From NCBI RefSeq assembly GCF_035989285.1, contig NZ_CP108513.1:10788001-10852000 (forward strand): a DNA stretch of 64,000 nt, written 5' to 3'. Positions 52,601 to 61,600 of the stretch are shown one piece after another. Below the pieces are notes generated by a model. That model was not told where the DNA came from and made no database searches. It was given only the letters and a program-made list of their open reading frames with translations. The position numbers were made by a program, and so were the translations under genes. Origin of the DNA: Streptomyces sp. NBC_01235 (lineage in GTDB: Bacteria; Actinomycetota; Actinomycetes; Streptomycetales; Streptomycetaceae). Each line of letters opens with the position of its first letter. Position 1 is the stretch's first letter.

Positions 52601-55600
52601 CCCCTGGCCCCACCCCCACGGCCGCCCCCGCCCTCGCGCCCACGGCCGCCCCGCAGCCCGCGGCCCCCGCGCGGGAGGAGATCGCGATCATCGGCGTCGC
52701 CGGGCGCTACCCGGGGGCCGACACCCTCGACGTGTTCTGGGCGAACCTGCGGGCCGGCCGCGACAGCGTCACCGAACTGCCCGCCGACCGCTGGGACCAC
52801 CGCGCCTTCCCCGCCAGCGCGACCGGCGCGCAGCCGCGCTGGGGCGGATTCCTCAGCGACGTCGACAAGTTCGACCCGCAGTTCTTCGGTATCTCCCCCA
52901 GGGAGGCGGACCACCTCGACCCGCAGGAGCGTTTGTTCGCCGAGTGCGCCTACGCGACGCTCCAGGACGCCGGCTACACCCGCGAGGCCGCGGCGGCCCA
53001 CGGCCGGGTCGGGGTCTTCGTGGGTGCGATGTACCAGGAGTACCAGCTCCACGCGGCCCAGGAGCAGACCCTCGGCCGTGCCGTCGGCATCCCCGGTAAC
53101 CCGTCATCGATCGCCAACCGGGTCTCCTACGTCTGCGATTTCCATGGTCCGAGCGTGGCGGTGGACACGATGTGTTCGTCGTCGCTGACGGCGATTCACC
53201 TGGCGTGCCAGAGCCTGCTGCGCGGGGAGTCGGATCTCGCCCTTGCGGGCGGCGTCAACGTGTCGATCCACCCGAACAAGTACCTGATCCTGACCCAGAG
53301 CGGCCTGGTGCCCACCGGCGGCCGGTGCGCTGCGTTCGGTGCCGGTGGCGACGGTTTCGTGCCGGCCGAGGGTGTCGGCGCGGTGCTGCTGAAGCCGCTG
53401 TCACGAGCGATCGCCGACGGCGACCGGATCCACGGCGTGATCAAGGGCAGCGCGCTCAACCACGGCGGCCGCACCAACGGATACACCGTGCCCAACCCCA
53501 GGGCACACCGGGACGTCATCACCCGCGCACTGGCCGACGCGGGCGTCGATCCGGTCACCGTCGGCTATGTCGAGGCGCACGGGACGGGGACGTCTCTGGG
53601 CGACCCGATCGAGATCGCCGGGCTCTCCGGTGCTTTCGGGACCGGTCCCGAGCACCCGGTGGCGATCGGTTCGGTGAAGTCGAACATCGGTCATGCGGAG
53701 AGCGCGGCGGGTATCGCGGGGCTGACGAAGATCCTGCTGCAGTTGCGCCATGGTGAGTTGGTGCCGTCGTTGCACGCGCAGGAGTTGAACCCGCACATCG
53801 ACTTCGCGTCGACGGCGTTCCGGGTGCAGCGCGAGCTCGCGCCCTGGCCGTCGATTGCCGGTGCGCCGCGTCGGGCCGGGCTGTCCTCCTTCGGGGCCGG
53901 CGGGACCAACGCCCACCTGGTCATCGAGGAGTACGTCGCGCCGCAGCGGCCGCAGGTGGACGCGCCGGGCCTGATCGTGCTGTCCGCCCGCGACGAGACC
54001 CGGCTGCGCGAGTCCGCCGCGAACCTCCTCACCCACCTGCGCGAACACCCCGACGTCCGCCTCGCCGACCTGGCGCACACCCTGCAGTCCGGCCGCGAGG
54101 CGATGGAGGAGCGGCTCGCCTTCCGGGCCGCGTCGGTCACCGAAGTCCGCGACCGCCTGCGGGACTTCGTGGAGGGCCGTGGCGGCGACTGGCACCGCGG
54201 CCGGGCCACCGGCGGGGCCGGCCGGGCAGCGCAGACCACCTCTGCCGACCACGACCGGCTGCTCGCCGAGTGGGTCACCGGCGCCCGGGTCGACTGGAAC
54301 GCGCTGTACACCGGGACCCCGGGCCGGATCGCCCTGCCTTCCTACCCGTTCGCCCGCGAGCGCTACTGGCTGCCCGTGGGGCGCCCGACCGTCGGCGGGC
54401 CGGGCGCCTTGGCGCCGCACCCGCTGATCCACCGCAACACCTCCTCGCTGCGGGCTCAGCGTTTCGAGACCACACTGACCGGCGCAGAGTTCTTCCTCGC
54501 GGACCACGTCGTGGCGGGCGAGCCCGTGCTGCCCGCCGTGGCGTCGCTGGAGATGGCGCGCGCCGCGGTGGCCCTTGGCCGGGAGCAGGACCCCTCGGCG
54601 GCGCAGCCGCTGCGGCTCACCGATGTGCTCTGGACCCGGCCCGTCACCGCGGGGGTCCCGCTGGCCGTCGAGCTGACGACCGCGGGCGACCCGGATGAGC
54701 GGGTCTCCTTCGAGATCACCGGCCCCGCCCCGGAAGGCGGGCGGACGGTGTTCGCACGCGGCGACGCCAGGCCCGGGCCGTCCGCCGGGCCGGCCGACCG
54801 CATCGACCTGGACGCCGTACGCGCCGCGGTCGCAGAGGTGTCCGTCGATGCCTGCTACGCCGCGCTCACCGAGCGGGGCGTCCACTACGGGCCGGCCATG
54901 CGCGGCCTGGCCGCCGTGTGGGCGGGTGACGGCCAGGTCCTCGCCAAGGTCCGGGTGACCGAGCCGGACGACGCCCTGGTGCTGCACCCGGGCCTGCTGG
55001 ACGCGGCCCTGCACGCCGGGGTCGCGGTCGACCTGGGTAACGAGCGGCCCGCGGTGCCGTTCGCGGTGGGCGAGGTGGAACTCGTGGCCGCCTGCCCGGC
55101 CGAGGCCTTCGCGTGGCTGCGGCTGCGGCCCGAGGGTGACGCCTTCGACGTCGACCTGTGCGACGACGAGGGCCGGGTGTACGTCCGCTTTTCCGCCCTG
55201 GCGGTACGCCCGGTGGACGGCGGCGGCGACACGTTGCTGCTCGCCCCGTCCTGGCGCACCGTGCAGCCGGTCCCGGTCCCGGTCCCGGTCCCGGTCGCAG
55301 AGCCGCAGCGCCGGATCGTCCTGGCTGCCGGGCCGCTCGCGGACTCGCTCGGCGCCGCTCACGGGGCCGATGAGCTGGTCCGCCTCACGGGCGGGATCGA
55401 CGCCTTCGAAGCCGACACGGACCTCGTGCTGCGGACGGTCCGGCGCAACTCCTCGGTGGCGGCGCTGATCCAGCTCGCCCTGCCGGAGGGGACCGCGGCC
55501 ACCCGGGGGCTGTCGGGCGCGATGATGTCGGCGCGCCGCGAACACCCGGCCCTGCGTGCACAGATCGTCGAGCTGCCGACGGGTGCTGCCCCCGCCGAGG

Positions 55601-58600
55601 CGGCACGGCTGCTGGCCCGCGCGGCCGGCGTCGAGGCGACTGTGGTCCGGGCCGGTGCCCAGGTGCTGATGGCCGCCGACTGGAGCGAACTGCCGTCGCT
55701 GGACGCCGACCTGCCGTGGCGGCCGGACGGCGTCTACCTGCTGGTCGGCGGCGCCGGCGGCATCGGCGCGCTGCTGGCAGCCGACATCCGGCGGCAGACG
55801 CCCGCCGCCATTGTTGTGGTGGCCGGCCGTTCGGCGACCGCCGTCGTGCCGGACGGCGTGGTCTATCGCCAGGCCGACGTGAGCGACGGCGCGGCGATCC
55901 GCGAGCTGGTCGCGGACCTGGTGGCCGAGTACGGCCGCCTCGACGGCGTGGTCCAGGCAGCGGGCGTACTGCGGGACGGCCTGCTCGCCGGCAAGCGGGA
56001 CGCCGATGTCGCCGCGGTGCTGGCGCCGAAGGTGGCCGGCACCCGCCTGCTGGACGAGGCCACCAAGGACCTGCCGCTCGACTTCTTCGTCCTGTGCTCC
56101 TCCCTCGCCGCAGTCTTCGGCAACGTGGGCCAGGCGGACTATGCGGCGGCCAACGGCTTCCTCGACGCGTTCGCCGAGCACCGGGCCGCCCTGGTCGCAC
56201 GCGGCGCCCGGCACGGCCGGACCGTGTCGGTGAACTGGCCGCTGTGGGCCGAGGGCGGCATGGCCATGGACCCCTTTGAGGTGCGTGCGGCCCGCGAGGG
56301 CGTGGGCCTGCGGCCGCTGCCGACCGGCGACGCCCTGCGTGCCCTGTACCGCGCGCTGGCGTGCGGGCAGAGCCGGGTCATGGTGCTGCACGGCGACCGC
56401 GAACGCATCTCGGTCGAGCGGCTCGCCGGCCCGGCCCCCGCCGCCAAGGATGCGACCGAGACCGTGAGCTTTGCGGATCGCGAGGAGCTGGTCCGTCGGC
56501 TGACCGCCGTCGTCGCCTCGGTCATCAAGCTGCCCGCGCCGCGGATCGACCGTGACGTGGAGCTGACGGCCTACGGCATGGACTCCATCACCGGACTGGA
56601 GATCGTCCGCGAGCTGGAGGCAACCTTCGGGCCGCTGGACAAGACGCTGCTCTTCGAGTTCCGCACCGTCGACGCGCTCGCCGCTCACCTCATGGGCCGA
56701 CTCCCGCAGCGGGCGGCCGAAGCCGGCCCGTCGCCGGCCCAGCCGGTGGTGTCCTCGCGGCCGACCCTCCGGTCCACGGCGGCCGAGGCCGGGACGGACG
56801 CCTGTGCACCGCACGCCCCGGCACCGGACGACATCGCGATCGTCGGTGTCGCGGGGCGCTACCCGGGTGCGGCTTCGCTGGAGGAGTTCTGGGCGAATCT
56901 GCGGTCGGGTGTGGACAGTGTCACCGAGGTGCCGGCCGAGCGGTGGGATCCGCAGGTGACCGGCGGTGGCCGGTGGGGCGGATTCCTCGACGGGGTCGAC
57001 ACCTTCGACAGCCGGTTCTTCGGCATCACGCCCCGCGAGGCCGAACTGCTCGACCCGCAGGAGCGGTTGTTCCTGGAGTGCGCCTACGCGACGCTCCAGG
57101 ACGCCGGTTACACCCGGGCCGGCGCGGCGGCGCACGGCGAGGTCGGTGTGTTCGTCGGCGTGATGTACGAGGAGTACCAGCTGCACGCAGCCGCCTCCCA
57201 GGCACGCGGCGGCGCGCTGGCGCTGGCGGGCAGCCCTTCGTCGATCGCCAACCGGGTCTCGTACGTCTGCGATTTCCATGGTCCGAGCGTGGCGGTGGAC
57301 ACGATGTGTTCGTCGTCGCTGACGGCGATTCACCTGGCGTGCCAGAGCCTGCTGCGCGGGGAGTCGGATCTCGCCCTTGCGGGTGGGGTGAACGTGTCGG
57401 TGCACCCGAACAAGTTCCTGCTCCTGGACCAGGGCGGCTTCCTGGGTGAGAGCGGCCGGTGCGCGGCGTTCGGTGCCGGCGGGGACGGTTATGTGCCCGG
57501 TGAGGGTGTCGGCGCGGTGCTGCTGAAGCCGTTGTCGCGGGCGGTCGCCGACGGTGACCGGATCCTCGGCGTGATCAAGGGCAGCGCGGTCAACCACGGC
57601 GGCCGCACCAACGGATACACCGTGCCCGACCCCGCCGCCCAGCGCCGGGTGATCCGCCGGGCCCTGGACCGCTGCGAGGTGGACCCCCGCACGGTGAGCT
57701 ATGTCGAGGCGCACGGGACGGGGACGTCTCTGGGCGACCCGATCGAGATCGCCGGGCTCTCCGGTGCTTTCGGGACCGGTCCCGAGCACCCGGTGGCGAT
57801 CGGTTCGGTGAAGTCGAACATCGGTCATGCGGAGAGCGCGGCGGGTATCGCGGGGCTGACGAAGATCCTGCTGCAGTTGCGCCATGGTGAGTTGGTGCCG
57901 TCGTTGCACGCGCAGGAGTTGAACCCGCACATCGACTTCGCGTCGACGGCGTTCCGGGTGCAGCGCGAGCTCGCGCCCTGGCCGTCGATTGCCGGTGCGC
58001 CGCGTCGGGCCGGGCTGTCCTCCTTCGGGGCCGGCGGGACCAACGCCCACCTGGTCATCGAGGAGTACGTCGCGCCGCAGCGGCCGCAGGTGGACGCGCC
58101 GGGCCTGATCGTGCTGTCCGCCCGCGACGAGACCCGGCTGCGCGAGTCCGCCGCGAACCTCCACGCCCACCTGCGCGAACACCCCGTTGCGCTGCCCGAG
58201 TTGGCGTACACCCTGCAGGTCGGCCGGGAAGCCATGCGGCACCGGCTGGCCTTTTACGCGAGCGACCTCGACGAGGTGCGGGCCCGGCTCGACGCCTACC
58301 TCGACGGCCGTGCCGAGGGGCTGCACCAGGGCCAGGCCGACCGAGAGCGCCCCCTCGCGTCGGCGCTCGCGGACGCGGAGGACGCCGAGACCCTGCGCCG
58401 CTGGGTGCGGCGCGGCAAGTACGACCTCGTCCTCGAACTGTGGACGCAGGGCCTGGATGTCGACTGGGCCGCGCTCTACGAGGCCGGCACACCACGCCGT
58501 GCGGCCCTGCCGACGTACCCGTTCGCGCGCGAGCGCCACTGGATCGACCGGGCCCCGGCGGCCGCGGCCGGACCGTACGGCGCCCGGTTGCATCCGCTGG

Positions 58601-61600
58601 CGCAGCGCAACACCTCCGACTTCAGCGCGCAGCGCTACAGCGCCACCCTGACCGGCGGCGAGTTCTTCCTCGCCGACCACGTCGTCCAGGGACGGCCGAT
58701 GCTGCCCGGCGTGGCCGTCCTGGAGCTGGCCCGCGCCGCGGTCGAGCTGACCGTGCCCGACCGGGTGAGCGCGCTGACCGACGTCGTGTGGCTGCGGCCC
58801 TTCGTGCCCGCGCCCGGGCTCGACCTGAGCGTCGTGCTCGTCCCGGGGGACGGGCGGATCGCCTTCGAGGTCCAGGGCGACGGGGTGCACGCGAGCGGAG
58901 AGGCCGCCACCGGCGAGGCCGTGCAACCGCCGCCCCCGCATGACCGCAACGCGCTGCTCGCCCGGCTCGCCGCCGTACCCGCGGCGCGCTGCTACGAGGC
59001 GCTGGCCGAGTGCGGCATCGCCTACGGGCCCGCGATGCGCGCCCTGGTCGAGGTCCACGCCGGCGACGGCGAGGTGCTCGCCCGGCTGCGCGCCCCCGGG
59101 GACGCGGACGGCTTCGTCCTCCACCCGGCGGTGCTCGACGCCGCGCTGCACGCCGGCATCGCGCTCGACCTCACCGGGGGCCGGACGGCCGTGCCGTTCG
59201 CCGTGGACCGGGTCGAGATGCTGGGCGCCTGCCCGGCCGAGCCCTGGGCCTGGCTGCGCCGCCGCGCCGGTGACTCCGCGTTCGACGTCGATCTCTTCGA
59301 CGACGAGGGACAGGTCTGCGTCCGGCTGGTCGGGGTGTCCGTGCGGCCGCTGGACGGCGAGCCGGACCAGACGCGGCCGGCCTCCACGGCAGCGACCGGC
59401 ACCGCGACCGGCGACGCAGACGCACCGGACGAGCAGGCCATCGGATCGGCCACCTCGCAGGCACCCGAACACGCCCGGGTGGTCCGCTATCTGACGTCCG
59501 TCCTGGCCGCCCAGGCGAAGCTCCCGGTGCACGAGTTGGCCGCCGACGTGCCGCTCTCTGAGCACGGGATCGAGTCCGTGATGGCGCTCCAGATCATCCG
59601 TGAGCTGGAGCGGACCTTCGGGCCGCTCGGCAAGGCCCTGCTCTTCGAGCGGCGCACCGTCGACGCGCTCGCCGACTACTTCCGCACCGAGCACGCGCAG
59701 CGGCTCGCCGCTCTCCTGGGCGCGGACGGCCCGGCCGTCCGTCCGGCCGCCTCGCAGCCGTCGGCGGGCGTCACGCAGAGCGTCGCCGCCGGGCACCGGC
59801 GCGCAGCCTTTCTGGCGGCCGCGGCGCGCCCGGAGGGGATACGCGCGCAGGGGATACGCGCGGACGGGATACGTCCGGACGACATCGCGATCGTCGGTGT
59901 CGCGGGGCGCTACCCGGGTGCGGCTTCGCTGGAGGAGTTCTGGGCGAATCTGCGGTCGGGTGTGGACAGTGTCACCGAGGTGCCGGCCGAGCGGTGGGAT
60001 CCGCAGGTGACCGGCGGTGGCCGGTGGGGCGGATTCCTCGACGGGGTCGACACCTTCGACGCCCTGTTCTTCCACATGTCGCCCGCCGACGCCGAACTGA
60101 CCGATCCCCAGGAGCGGTTGTTCCTGGAGTGCGCCTACGCGACGCTCCAGGACGCCGGTTACACCCGGGCGCGCGCCGCGGCCCACGGCCGGGTCGGTGT
60201 GTTCGTCGGCGTGATGTACGAGGAGTACCAGCTCTACGGCGCCCAGGCTCAGTCCCACGGCCGTGCGCTGGCCGTCGGCGGGGTGCCGGCCTCGATCGCC
60301 AACCGGGTCTCCTACGTCTGCGATTTCCGTGGTCCGAGCGTGGCGGTGGACACGATGTGTTCGTCGTCGCTGACGGCGATTCACCTGGCGTGCCAGAGCC
60401 TGCTGCGCGGGGAGTCGGATCTCGCCCTTGCGGGTGGGGTGAACGTGTCGGTGCACCCGAACAAGTTCCTGCTCCTGGACCAGGGCGGCTTCCTGGGTGA
60501 GAGCGGCCGGTGCGCGGCGTTCGGTGCCGGCGGGGACGGTTATGTGCCCGGTGAGGGTGTCGGCGCGGTGCTGCTGAAGCCGTTGTCGCGGGCGGTCGCC
60601 GACGGTGACCGGATCCTCGGCGTGATCAAGGGCAGCGCGGTCAACCACGGCGGCCGCACCAACGGATACACCGTGCCCGACCCCGCCGCCCAGGCGGAGG
60701 TGATCCGCCGCGCCCTCGACGTCGCGCAGGTCGATCCGGTCACCGTCGGCTATGTCGAGGCACACGGCACCGGCACCTCTCTGGGCGACCCGATCGAGAT
60801 CGCCGGGCTCGCACGTGCCTTCGGGACCGGTCCCGAGCACCCGGTGGCGATCGGTTCGGTCAAGTCCAACATCGGCCACGCCGAAAGCGCCTCCGGCATC
60901 GCCGGGCTCACCAAGATCCTGCTGCAGTTGCGCCATGGTGAGTTGGTGCCGTCGTTGCACGCGCAGGAGTTGAACCCGCTCATCGACTTCGCGTCGACGC
61001 CGTTGCGGGTGCAGCGCGAGCTCGCGCCCTGGCCGTCCATTGCCGGTGCGCCGCGTCGGGCCGGGCTGTCCTCCTTCGGGGCCGGCGGGAGCAACGCCCA
61101 TCTGGTCATCGAGGAGTACCCGGTGGCGCCGCAACTGCCCGAGGAGGACGCGCCGGGCCTGATCGTGCTCTCCGCGGCGGACGCGGAGCGCCTCACCGAG
61201 GTCGCGCGTGGGCTGCTGGACCACCTGCAAACCGGTGTGCCCCGCCTGGCCGACCTGTCCTACACCCTGCAGGTCGGCCGGGAGGAGATGACGGAACGCC
61301 TGGCCTTCCTCGTCCGCGACACCGGCGAACTGCGCGACCGGCTGGCCGACTTCGTCCAGGGCCGGCCGGGCGACTGGCACCGCGGCCGGGCCGGGCGGGA
61401 CGGGGAACTCGCCGCCCTGTTCGCCGGCGACGACGACGCCCGCGACGCCGTGGCAGCCTGGATCGCCAAGGGCAAGCACGACCGCGTGCTGGCGGCCTGG
61501 GTGAACGGGCTGACCGTCGACTGGGAGCTGCTGCACCGCGGGCGCTCCCCGCGCCGGATCGGGCTCCCCGGGTACCCGTTCGCCCGCGAGCGCCACTGGA

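Larger units (their letters stand above)
56824..59690 (+). other. PKS module 3: KS-DH-ACP, no ketoreductase
   Basis: KS3 is nearly the same as KS4 in its core. DH motif HVVQGRPMLP is present, but after the DH (ending near 59360) only a 100-base linker precedes the ACP (HGIESVMAL, Ser4789). A DH without KR has no hydroxyl to remove unless reduction occurs in trans or the DH acts on the previous unit, for example as a double-bond shifter. Confidence 0.78.

Noticed and set aside
46675..53052. A 2125-codon open frame on the minus strand opposite the PKS
   Set aside because: It is antisense to a continuous PKS frame with all catalytic motifs. Its translation is low-complexity Arg/Gly/His/Gln sequence without a domain, as expected from codon bias at high GC.
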